Shown: piece after piece, positions 14,614 to 21,355 of the stretch
How positions within the stretch are numbered: the stretch's first letter is position 1
How the letters are laid out: every line of letters begins with the position of its first letter
DNA from: a virus
Virus record (IMG/VR): IMGVR_UViG_3300046451_000052
Coordinates: 1 to 21,355 of that record
DNA: 21,355 nucleotides
Direction: 5' to 3' (one strand)
Notes under the pieces: generated by a model
Seen by the model: only the letters and a program-made list of their open reading frames with translations
Databases searched by the model: none
What the model was told of the DNA's origin: nothing
Position numbers and translations under genes: made by a program

Positions 14614-16286
14614 TGACCGTAGATGTTCCTAGTAATTTAATACCTAGCAGGGTAACTCAGTTACCCGTAGCTCCAGAGGCATCGCCTGACGGACTGCTTC
14701 TTTTTACTTATCAAGGCGTAAGCTATCAGGTCCGCGCTGGAGACTTGCTTCAAGTTGCAGGCGTTCCAACGACTCGACAAGTTATTGCCGGAACCGCCCT
14801 GACAGGCGGCGGATCGTTAGCCAATAACGTGACGCTAAGCGTTGCGAACGGAGGTATCGGGACTACGCAACTAGCGACAAGCGGAGCTGCTGCGGGAACT
14901 TATGGTAGCGGAACCGCTATTCCCGTTGTGACCGTAGACGCCACAGGGCGCATCACAGCGATAAGCTCTGTTGCGGCCACACTAACGGGCTATGTCCCTA
15001 TAAGCCGCCAGATCATAGCCGGAGCAGGCTTAGAAGGCGGAGGCAACCTTAACGCTAACGTAACTTTGACCGCTGACTTTGAAGACACGGCACCTCTGAC
15101 GGGAACTACTAACGGTTCAGCGGGTACTTTAAACGAGCTTTCTAGGGGAGATCACCGGCACCCTCCTGTAGACCTCAATAATCAAGATCAAATTGACGGT
15201 ACGCTGCCGATCGACCAAGGCGGCACAGGAAGGTCAAACACTAACACGCCAGGTGGCGTTGCTTACGGCGGCGGAAATGACATTAGCCTCAGTGTTGTAG
15301 GGCTTTCTGGGCAAGTGCTAGTTTCCGGCGGAGCCGGAGCGCCGACATGGGGGTCTGCTTTAATTGCGACCGATCAGCCGGCAAACGTGTTCTACGGAGG
15401 ACCAGCGGCTGGAGCTGACGCTCCTACATCCTTTAGGACGATGGTCAACGCTGATCTTCCGGCTTCTGGTGTAACGGCTGGGACTTACGGTAGCTCATCG
15501 TTAATACCTGTCGTTACTGTGGATGCCAAAGGCGTAGTAACCGGCGTTTCAACGACTGCTTTTCAGACAGGATTGTCGTATCAAGGCACTTGGAACGCGA
15601 CCACAAACACTCCGACTTTGGCTTCTGGAGCAGGAGTTCAAGGCTATTACTACATTGTTGCTGTAGCAGGCACGACTAATCTAGACGGTATAACCGACTG
15701 GGCCGTGGGTGACTGGGCTGTATTTAGCGGCGCTGTCTGGCAGAAACTTGATCAGTCCAACACTGTTGTGTCGGTGAACGGTCAGACAGGCGTTGTTGTC
15801 TTAACTGCGGCAAATGTGGGCGCAGCCGCAACTGACGGAACTGGCGCTACGGGAACTTGGAATATATCAATATCTGGAACGGCTGCAAGCGCAACTACGG
15901 CTACGAGCGCAAACAACGTCCTTGGGGGGGCTGCCAATCGCATAGTATATAATACAGGCTCTGGGGCGAGTAATTTTTTAGCAGCTCCCACAGTAACTAA
16001 CACCTTTTTAAAATGGAATGGCGCTGCTTTTGTTTGGACTTCTGCTGTTACCTCTGCTGTTGCATCTTTCAGTGGGGGGAGCACAGGATTTACTCCAAAT
16101 ACTGGAACCACTGGAGATATTACTTTAGCGGGAACCTTAGTCGCAGGAAATGGCGGTACAGGATTGACAGCGGCGGGTACGAGCGGAAATGTCCTAACCT
16201 CGGACGGCACAAATTGGACCTCGGCCACACCAGCGGTTGGAGTGACTACTGACGACGTGATTGCATTAGCGATTGCATTAGGATAG
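14613..16286 (+). CDS. Tail fibre protein (557 aa)
   Basis: Tail fibres bind the host surface. The product has hallmark fibre sequence: low charge, Gly/Thr/Ala/Val-rich strands, and repeated units. Two paired repeats are visible: VIAGTALTGGG and IIAGAGLEGGG followed by NVTL, and TYGSGTAIPVVTVDATG (from residue 96) and TYGSSSLIPVVTVDAKG (from residue 291). RGDHRHPPVD (about 178-187) holds an HxH motif as in iron-binding fibre trimers. Later come SVNGQTGVVVLTAANVGA (near 388-405) and a WNISISGTA segment, both common in phage fibres. The N-terminal 60 residues are more ordinary and probably attach to the tail. ATG 14613 overlaps the previous stop (TAATG), which couples translation. No C-terminal chaperone domain is evident. 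Confidence 0.85.
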   Translation: MTVDVPSNLIPSRVTQLPVAPEASPDGLLLFTYQGVSYQVRAGDLLQVAGVPTTRQVIAGTALTGGGSLANNVTLSVANGGIGTTQLATSGAAAGTYGSGTAIPVVTVDATGRITAISSVAATLTGYVPISRQIIAGAGLEGGGNLNANVTLTADFEDTAPLTGTTNGSAGTLNELSRGDHRHPPVDLNNQDQIDGTLPIDQGGTGRSNTNTPGGVAYGGGNDISLSVVGLSGQVLVSGGAGAPTWGSALIATDQPANVFYGGPAAGADAPTSFRTMVNADLPASGVTAGTYGSSSLIPVVTVDAKGVVTGVSTTAFQTGLSYQGTWNATTNTPTLASGAGVQGYYYIVAVAGTTNLDGITDWAVGDWAVFSGAVWQKLDQSNTVVSVNGQTGVVVLTAANVGAAATDGTGATGTWNISISGTAASATTATSANNVLGGAANRIVYNTGSGASNFLAAPTVTNTFLKWNGAAFVWTSAVTSAVASFSGGSTGFTPNTGTTGDITLAGTLVAGNGGTGLTAAGTSGNVLTSDGTNWTSATPAVGVTTDDVIALAIALG

Positions 16287-16295
16287 GAGAAATAA

Positions 16296-16628
16296 ATGGC
16301 TAACGTATTTGCACGAAAACTATCTACGGGAGTTGGCACCGCGTTGACTGCTGTAGGCGGTTATGTTGTTGGGTCTTCAACTCAAACAACGGTGATCGGC
16401 TTGACCGTATCAAACACAACCGCGTCAACAGTAGATGTAGACGTGACATTAAACAATGGATCAACTGACTTTTACTTAGTAAAAAACGCGCCCGTTCCTG
16501 TTGGCGGCGCTCTCGTCCCTATTGGCGGAAACCAAAAAATAGTGCTTGTCACGGGAGACTCTATAAAGGTTAACTCAAGCGCGGCTTCTTCGATTGATGC
16601 AGTGCTGAGCGTTCTGGAGATAACCTAA
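16296..16628 (+). CDS. Small beta-sandwich phage virion protein (110 aa)
   Basis: The whole protein is strand-forming: GVGTALTAVGGYVVGSSTQTTV, then GLTVSNTTASTVDVDVTLNNG, YLVKNAPVPVGGALVPIGG, and a final LVTGDSIKVNSSAASSIDAVLSVLEI. This sequence pattern is one I recognise as recurring beside tail-fibre genes in marine phages, usually without an assigned role. A trimeric fibre cap, collar or decoration function would fit. TAGGAGA ahead of the ATG at 16296 is a clear Shine-Dalgarno, and its stop overlaps the next ATG by one base. Confidence 0.68.
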   Translation: MANVFARKLSTGVGTALTAVGGYVVGSSTQTTVIGLTVSNTTASTVDVDVTLNNGSTDFYLVKNAPVPVGGALVPIGGNQKIVLVTGDSIKVNSSAASSIDAVLSVLEIT

Positions 16629-17425
16629 TGTCTGATCTTTCGTACATCGGCAATCAACCTAGCTCTGTACCTCTGACATCGGACCAACTGCCAGACGGTA
16701 TTGTCACTACTCCAAAGATAGCTGACTTAGCCGTTACTACAGCAAAATTAGCTGATCTTAATGTAACGACAGGAAAAATAGCTAACCTAGCCGTTACCAC
16801 GGGGAAGATAGCCCTCGACGCTGTAACGGGAGCACAGCTTGCTAACAACATTGATATCGCAGGAACGCTTGATGTTACAGGGCTGCTCACGGCAGATGCT
16901 GGGGTAACCGTAGTTGGTGCGCTTACTTTGGGCGGTACTGCTGTTACATCTACAGCCGCAGAGCTTAATATCCTTGATGGAGTCACTGCTACCGCAGCAG
17001 AGGTAAACTACTTAGATATTGCCGTTTTAGGGTTAACACAACCGTCTAAGGCGGTAACGGCAGACGCTAATGGTGTAGTAACGCACGATGCTGGTATCTC
17101 TGAAGAGTACACATCGGTTACCTCATCAAGCAACGTAGTTTCCTTGAATTTACAGCTAGGCAACAATTTTAGCCATGACTTGACTGAGAACACTACGATT
17201 TCTTTTACCAATCCCGCAGACAGCGGAAAGGTAAGCGCAGCTACATTGCGTATCATACAAGGCTCAACGGCTAGAACGATAACGTGGAACTCAAGCATCA
17301 AGTGGGCGGCTGCTACAGCCCCAGTTTTGAGCACGGGGAGCGGTAACGTAGATGTGTTTGTGTTCTACACGGTGGATAATGGTACAACCTACTATGGATT
17401 CACAGCCGGACAGGTAATGAGCTAA
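16628..17425 (+). CDS. Tail fibre with decapeptide repeats, paralogue 1 (265 aa)
   Basis: The N-terminus YIGNQPSSVPLTSDQL is followed by five 10-residue repeats (VTTPKIADLA, VTTAKLADLN and variants, residues 26-75), then NIDIAGTLDVTGLLTADAG. The same order of elements occurs in the fibre encoded at 20493. Next come two copies of an ELNILDGVTA/EVNYLD unit typical of fibre shafts. The C-terminal half (about 140-265) is a unique beta domain with ISFTNPADSGKVSAATLRII and TITWNSSIKW, probably the receptor-contacting tip or trimerisation domain. The regular shaft implies a trimer. The gene overlaps neighbours by one base on each side (TAATG), suggesting coupled synthesis with the LamG/SPRY adhesin. 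Confidence 0.82.
   Translation: MSDLSYIGNQPSSVPLTSDQLPDGIVTTPKIADLAVTTAKLADLNVTTGKIANLAVTTGKIALDAVTGAQLANNIDIAGTLDVTGLLTADAGVTVVGALTLGGTAVTSTAAELNILDGVTATAAEVNYLDIAVLGLTQPSKAVTADANGVVTHDAGISEEYTSVTSSSNVVSLNLQLGNNFSHDLTENTTISFTNPADSGKVSAATLRIIQGSTARTITWNSSIKWAAATAPVLSTGSGNVDVFVFYTVDNGTTYYGFTAGQVMS
16703..16852 (+). repeat. Five 30-base repeats encoding a fibre shaft
   Basis: Units in order are VTTPKIADLA, VTTAKLADLN, VTTGKIANLA, VTTGKIALDA and a diverged VTGAQLANNI. They share sequence with the eight-copy array at 20562-20801. Confidence 0.88.
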
Positions 17426-19875
17426 TGACCGTTGCTACTAAAATAATGATGGGCAGTGGTGCTGTAGAAAGTGCCTACGAGATAGAGCAGTCTATTATTT
17501 ATAACAGTGCCAGCAACTCACAAATGTACTTTGATCCGTCATCAAACTTTACTTCTGAAACAGTATTTACATTCTCAACGTGGGTAAAAAGAGCGAGTAC
17601 TGGAGCTAGTCAACGCTTGCTAACCGCTGGTTATTATACTGACGCTAATAATCAAAGTGGTATGAGTATACAGTTTCATAGCTCAGACGTATTGCGTGTA
17701 AATTTGAAAAGAGTAGGAGGTGTAACCTACAATAATCAAAATATAGAGAGCGCAGCCGTCTTTAGAGATCCTGCCGCTTGGTATCACATTTTAGTGACCA
17801 GAAACGGAACTGCAATAAAAGGTTACGTTAATGGAGTTGAAGTATTAAGCGGAACAATGACGGCAAACTCTGTTGTTGGTATACAGAATACTTACCCCGT
17901 AATGGTTGGTGTATCTTCTAAACCGACAAGCAGTCCTATCGGCGCGTATGAAAGTTTTAACGGAAATCTAGCAGAAACACATTTTATCGACGGCACTGCA
18001 AAAGCAACAAGTGACTTTGGAGAAACCAACGAAGACACAGGACAGTGGATACCCAAAGAATACAGCGGTAGCTACGGCACTAATGGTTTTTATCTAAAGT
18101 TTGTAAGCGGTGCTTTAGGCACAGATAGCTCTGGACAAGGCAACACAATGACTGTTGCTAACCTCGCCAACTCTGACGTTGTTCCTGACTCGCCTACGAA
18201 TAACTTTGCTACGATGAATCCTTTAGTATATCGACCAGCTAATGGATCACAGGGATATTCTGAAGGAAATCTAAAATATGGACAACCAACTGCTAATAGT
18301 TGGGGGTTTGGATTTACTACATTAAATGTTAAATCTGGAAAATGGTATGCAGAAATGAGATGTGTATCGGATGTTACTGGTGGAGTTACAGCAGGAGTTA
18401 GTAACGTAGGGCATTATGGCCTTCAACATTTTTTAGGTCAAAACCCACAAGATGCAACTGGTCAATGGATATTATATATGTATTATACTGCTAATACCTA
18501 TTCGAGATTTAATGGTAGTTTAGCTAGTGAAACTTATAGTGCATTTAACTCTGGTCAAATTCTTGGTATAGCTTTAAATGCAGACGATAAAGAGTTAAGT
18601 TTTTATGTTGATGGCACGTTACAAAGTTCATTAGGTTCTAGTGGAGTAGTTGATATTTCTACTGGCGGTAGTGCTAACGATGAATGGTCATTTTTTGCAA
18701 ATACATATTATGGCGCTAGTGGAGCTATGACTTGGAATTTTGGTCAAAATTCATCATTTTTAGGAACAGAAACACCTACATCTAATTCGGATGAAAATGG
18801 AGTTGGTGCGTTTCATACAACACCTCCATCAGGCTATTTAGCTCTCTGCACCGCCAACCTCCCAGACCCAGCAATCCCCCTGCCGGAAGAGCATTTTAAT
18901 ACTGTGTTGTACACGGGTAATGAAACGGCTCGTTCGATAACTGGCGTTGGCTTTGAACCTTCTTTCGTTTGGATTAAAGAAAGAAGTGCTAGTGGATCGC
19001 ATAGATTGTTTGACCAGCCAAGAGGCGTTAACAAGGTTTTACAAAGTGATGCCGCTACAGCAGAGCTTGATAGAACAGAAGTTACCGCATTTAACGCTGA
19101 TGGTTTTTCTTTGTCTGATTCAGTTACAGTTAATCAAAACGGGGTAACACATGTCTCTTGGAACTGGAAAGGAAATGGATCAGGTTCAACAAACACAGTA
19201 GGAAGTTTAGATGCAGTTGTTTCTGCAAATGCAGCCGCAGGGTTTTCAATTGTTACTTATACAGGCAACGGCAGCGCACAGAGTATTGGTCACGGTCTTT
19301 CTAAAGACCTAGAGTTTTTAGTTGTAAAAAATAGAGACGCTAATGCTTCTTGGGTTGTCCAAGTTAGCACTACTGTAAATGATTATATGTACTTAAATGG
19401 TACTGGCGGCATTCAACAAAGCTCTATATTTGGACTAGACATAACAAGAAGTAATGATGGCACATTTTATTATGGCGGCCCTAATTATATGGGCGCAAAC
19501 GGCGTTGATTATCTGGCGTATTGTTTTCACTCAATTGAAGGTTATAGCAAAATAGGCTTTTATACCGGGAATGGATCTTCGGAGGGGCCAATGGTTAACA
19601 CGGGTTTCAAGCCCGCTTGGTTGATGATTAAAAACACATCTAATGCGCAGGATTGGATTTTGTTTGATAACAAAAGAGATCCGTTTAACGTGACTCAACA
19701 GTTTCTTTATCCAAACTTATCTGCTGCTGAAGCTGCTGGAGGAGCAAGTGTTTTAGATATGGTTAGTAACGGCTTCAAGTTGCGCGGCACTACTAGAAAT
19801 AGAAATTATAACGGTGATGTCTATTTATTTATGGCCTTCGCTGATTCACCTTTCAAAAGCGCCACCGCCCATTAA
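17425..19875 (+). CDS. LamG/SPRY adhesin with three C-terminal repeats (816 aa), probable receptor-binding protein
   Basis: Residues about 20-215 form a LamG/concanavalin-like domain: FTFSTWVKRAS, then WYHILVTRNGTAIKGYVNGVEV and NGNLAETHFIDG. Residues about 264-445 form a SPRY-like domain: NVKSGKWYAEM, GQILGIALNADDKELSFYVDG, and a WNFGQNSSF close. A linker, PPSGYLALCTANLPDPAI, is followed by three repeats beginning about 491, 607 and 707, each with (L/T/F)YTGN, a GF or GL, then a W/F(V/L)(W/V/M)IK-type strand (FVWIKER, FLVVKNR, WLMIKNT). This architecture recurs in marine phages. Lectin-like domains suit binding of surface glycans. The 18241-18840 part is much more AT-rich than the flanks. 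The ATG overlaps the previous stop. No signal peptide or catalytic triad is seen. Confidence 0.82.
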   Translation: MTVATKIMMGSGAVESAYEIEQSIIYNSASNSQMYFDPSSNFTSETVFTFSTWVKRASTGASQRLLTAGYYTDANNQSGMSIQFHSSDVLRVNLKRVGGVTYNNQNIESAAVFRDPAAWYHILVTRNGTAIKGYVNGVEVLSGTMTANSVVGIQNTYPVMVGVSSKPTSSPIGAYESFNGNLAETHFIDGTAKATSDFGETNEDTGQWIPKEYSGSYGTNGFYLKFVSGALGTDSSGQGNTMTVANLANSDVVPDSPTNNFATMNPLVYRPANGSQGYSEGNLKYGQPTANSWGFGFTTLNVKSGKWYAEMRCVSDVTGGVTAGVSNVGHYGLQHFLGQNPQDATGQWILYMYYTANTYSRFNGSLASETYSAFNSGQILGIALNADDKELSFYVDGTLQSSLGSSGVVDISTGGSANDEWSFFANTYYGASGAMTWNFGQNSSFLGTETPTSNSDENGVGAFHTTPPSGYLALCTANLPDPAIPLPEEHFNTVLYTGNETARSITGVGFEPSFVWIKERSASGSHRLFDQPRGVNKVLQSDAATAELDRTEVTAFNADGFSLSDSVTVNQNGVTHVSWNWKGNGSGSTNTVGSLDAVVSANAAAGFSIVTYTGNGSAQSIGHGLSKDLEFLVVKNRDANASWVVQVSTTVNDYMYLNGTGGIQQSSIFGLDITRSNDGTFYYGGPNYMGANGVDYLAYCFHSIEGYSKIGFYTGNGSSEGPMVNTGFKPAWLMIKNTSNAQDWILFDNKRDPFNVTQQFLYPNLSAAEAAGGASVLDMVSNGFKLRGTTRNRNYNGDVYLFMAFADSPFKSATAH
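18241..18840. other. AT-rich block covering the SPRY domain
   Basis: By hand count the block holds 215 G+C in 600 bases (36%). The 120 bases before it hold 55 (46%), and the 60 bases after it hold 35 (58%). The reading frame is continuous. The right edge is abrupt at the linker encoded from about 18826. A composition step that matches a domain edge suggests the domain was acquired by recombination. Confidence 0.6.
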
Positions 19876-19889
19876 AGCAGGAGAATAAT

Positions 19890-20480
19890 ATGTACGCACA
19901 AATCACAGACGGGGCGATATCGGCGACAGGTACGCTCAAGCAGTTGTTCCCTAACACCAGCTTTCCCGGCGGCATAGCCGATAGCGATTTTAAGACTGAG
20001 AACGGGTTACAAGACGTCGTGCTTGGGGATCAGAAGGACCGTAAGTATTACTTCGTCAATCAAGGCGAGATCACACTAGCGGGAGGTGTAGCGACTCAAG
20101 AATTCACTAACACCGCAAAGGCTATCGAGGACGTTGACGCTAAAGACTCAGACGGCAATCAGTTGTATGTGCAGGTCTTTGACCCAGATGAAGGCGATGA
20201 GGGGGCAATGGTTGATACAAGCGAGAAGATGATCACCCGTGGACTCAAGTACAGCTTTAAGAACCAAATTAAAGAACAAGCTAACAGCGCACTAGCTGGC
20301 ACAGATTGGATGGTTATCCGAAAGGCAGAACGCGATGTTCCTATACCCTCTGCTACATCCACGTACCGCGCAGCCGTGATTACAGAATGCGCTAGACTAG
20401 AAACAGCAATTACTGGGGCAGCAGATATAGATGCTTTAGCAGTTGTTATGCAGGCACAGAACTGGCCCGAACAAGGATAA
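19890..20480 (+). CDS. Probable tail-fibre assembly protein or phage tail accessory protein (196 aa)
   Basis: The N-terminal half (residues 1-75) starts MYAQITDGAIS and has strands ending in KYYFVNQGEITLAGGVATQ. The C-terminal part contains NSALAGTDWMVIRKAERDVPIP followed by TYRAAVITECARLETAI. The pairing of a TDWMVIR strand, a proline-rich turn and a helical TYR..V segment is characteristic of phage tail-fibre-associated proteins (DUF4376/XkdW-like and related assembly chaperones). Its position just after the adhesin and before a second fibre fits a chaperone for folding or attaching them. CAGGAG at 19878-19883 is the Shine-Dalgarno. The link to a defined family is by motif recognition only. 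Confidence 0.6.
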   Translation: MYAQITDGAISATGTLKQLFPNTSFPGGIADSDFKTENGLQDVVLGDQKDRKYYFVNQGEITLAGGVATQEFTNTAKAIEDVDAKDSDGNQLYVQVFDPDEGDEGAMVDTSEKMITRGLKYSFKNQIKEQANSALAGTDWMVIRKAERDVPIPSATSTYRAAVITECARLETAITGAADIDALAVVMQAQNWPEQG

Positions 20481-20492
20481 AGGAAAAGTAAA

Positions 20493-21332
20493 ATGGGTGG
20501 ATACTTAGGAAATCAACCGGCAAATGTCCCTTTAACGACATCTCAGTTAGGGACTGGCATAGTCACGACCCCAAAGATAGCAGACTTAGCGGTCACTACT
20601 GCAAAGATAGCTGATTTGGCTGTAACTACCGCAAAGATAGCTAATCTAAACGTAACCAGCGGTAAAGTGTCAGACTTAGCGGTAATAACAGCAAAGATAG
20701 CTGATTTAGCGGTCACTACTGCAAAGATAGCTGATTTAAATGTAACAACTGGAAAGATAGCGAACTTAGCGATAACGGGCGGAAAACTTGAAACCAACAT
20801 TGACCTAGCGGGAACTCTGGATGTGACAGGGTTGCTTACCGCAGATGCAAGTGTCTCGGTAACAGGTAATGTAGATATCTTGGCTCAAGGGGATCTTAGG
20901 CTCCAAGATTCAGCGGGTGGTCAGTATGTAGCTATGCAAGCTCCCGCCACTATTGGCACTTCTTACACACTGACGCTTCCCGCAGATGACGGAAACGCTG
21001 ATCAAGTCCTAGCCACAGACGGATCTGGCGTAACAAGCTGGGTGACGAGTGGCGGGCTATATAATGCGTGGCTTATAAAGACAGCAGCATATACTGCCCT
21101 TTCTGGGGATCAGCTTATTGCGAATGCGCCTTCAACAGCGTTCACGATAACTTTACCGGCCAGCCCATCAGCCGGCGATACTGTTAGCTTTAAAAACGTC
21201 GGAGCGGCTTTGTTAACAGTGGGTCGCAACGGCAGCAACATTCTCAGCCAGGCATCTGACGCTACGATGCCTACGTCAAACGCGGCACAGCTAGTCTTCG
21301 TGGATGCCACAATAGGATGGACAGTATTATGA
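20493..21332 (+). CDS. Tail fibre with decapeptide repeats, paralogue 2 (279 aa)
   Basis: The N-terminal GNQPANVPLTTSQL, eight decapeptide repeats (residues 24-103) and the following NIDLAGTLDVTGLLTADAS closely match the fibre encoded at 16628. After about residue 125 the two diverge fully. Here the C-terminal part contains QGDLRLQDSAGGQYVAMQAP, SYTLTLPADDGNADQVLATDG and a TITLPASPSAGDTVSFKNVG domain, both common in phage fibre tips. A shared attachment/shaft with different tips suggests the fibres bind different targets or form a mixed assembly. AGGA at 20481-20484 is an adequate Shine-Dalgarno. Confidence 0.82.
   Translation: MGGYLGNQPANVPLTTSQLGTGIVTTPKIADLAVTTAKIADLAVTTAKIANLNVTSGKVSDLAVITAKIADLAVTTAKIADLNVTTGKIANLAITGGKLETNIDLAGTLDVTGLLTADASVSVTGNVDILAQGDLRLQDSAGGQYVAMQAPATIGTSYTLTLPADDGNADQVLATDGSGVTSWVTSGGLYNAWLIKTAAYTALSGDQLIANAPSTAFTITLPASPSAGDTVSFKNVGAALLTVGRNGSNILSQASDATMPTSNAAQLVFVDATIGWTVL
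20562..20801 (+). repeat. Eight 30-base repeats encoding a fibre shaft
   Basis: Units in order are VTTPKIADLA, VTTAKIADLA, VTTAKIANLN, VTSGKVSDLA, VITAKIADLA, VTTAKIADLN, VTTGKIANLA and ITGGKLETNI. The DNA is also repetitive, with AAAGATAG recurring at 30- or 60-base intervals, so copy number could change by recombination or slippage. Confidence 0.9.
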
Positions 21333-21345
21333 AGGAGATATTGAA

Positions 21346-21355
21346 ATGATTATCG
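21346..21355 (+). CDS. Start of the next gene (cut by window end)
   Basis: ATG ATT ATC follows AAGGAG at 21332-21337 with eight bases between. Only three codons are visible, so no product can be named; the same operon probably continues. Confidence 0.55.

Noticed and set aside
15782-16339. A 185-codon open frame on the minus strand opposite the 557-residue fibre
   Set aside because: It is the mirror of a repetitive Gly/Thr/Ala-rich coding region, its composition is explained by the sense gene, and it breaks the one-strand layout.
20543-20800. A minus-strand open frame with a regular AIFAVVTAKS repeat
   Set aside because: It is the antisense reading of the decapeptide repeats of the second fibre and spans exactly that array.
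20562-20801. CRISPR-like regular 30-base spacing
   Set aside because: Units are contiguous, in frame, diverged at silent sites and without unique spacers; they encode a fibre shaft.
1-21355. Anti-defence, toxin-antitoxin, integrase or transposase genes
   Set aside because: Every plus-strand gene fits a virion-structure module or is an unknown within it; I saw no motif of such systems on either strand.

Overview
The window reads as the virion-structure (late) region of a tailed double-stranded DNA phage, most likely a marine podovirus-type phage with P22-like head-tail architecture. Every credible gene is on the + strand. Genes are packed end to end, often with 1-4 base overlaps, and most have clear Shine-Dalgarno sites. 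There are no tRNAs, rRNAs, CRISPR arrays, insertion sequences or integrase genes. Base composition is middling and mosaic. Several proteins (portal, GroES-like protein, capsid, fibres, LamG/SPRY adhesin, and unknown proteins such as the 227- and 178-residue ones) resemble families I know from uncultured marine phage genomes. The host cannot be named from the sequence alone.

Layout. 1-3927: the 3' part of a gene for a very large, modular, probably virion-internal protein. 3929-6700: portal protein with a repetitive C-terminal coiled coil. 6700-7580: two small unknown genes. 7561-7980: a phage GroES-like co-chaperonin. 7995-8945: scaffold-like protein. 9023-9559: conserved unknown. 9591-10184: probable head decoration or cement protein. 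10199-11113: major capsid protein, with a near-perfect Shine-Dalgarno. 11114-11269: the longest gap (156 bases), holding a strong hairpin terminator and a small palindrome. 11270-12455: two beta-rich probable virion proteins. 12455-13229: two small very basic proteins. 13301-14311: head-tail adaptor (P22 gp4-like) carrying an inserted beta domain. 14308-14613: small Cys-containing protein. 14613-21332: host-contact module of six genes: a 557-residue tail fibre, a 110-residue beta protein, a decapeptide-repeat fibre, an 816-residue LamG/SPRY adhesin, a fibre-assembly-like protein, and a second decapeptide-repeat fibre paralogous to the first. A further gene starts at 21346 and runs off the end. 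No stretch over 300 bases lacks a gene.

How it fits together. Portal, scaffold and capsid build the procapsid, and the phage GroES probably adapts the host GroEL to fold the capsid or another virion protein. The adaptor joins portal to tail. The fibre/adhesin set supplies receptor binding and looks modular: two fibres share an N-terminal half but have unrelated tips, and the SPRY part of the adhesin is markedly AT-rich compared with its flanks.

I see no defence or counter-defence system. The less ordinary content is: the viral GroES; a GY(A/S)KGGSVT peptide shared by two unrelated proteins; a beta domain inserted in the head-tail adaptor; an 18-residue repeat in the portal tail; and the duplicated and mosaic fibre genes. 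Function calls rest on motif recognition by eye; no database search was run.
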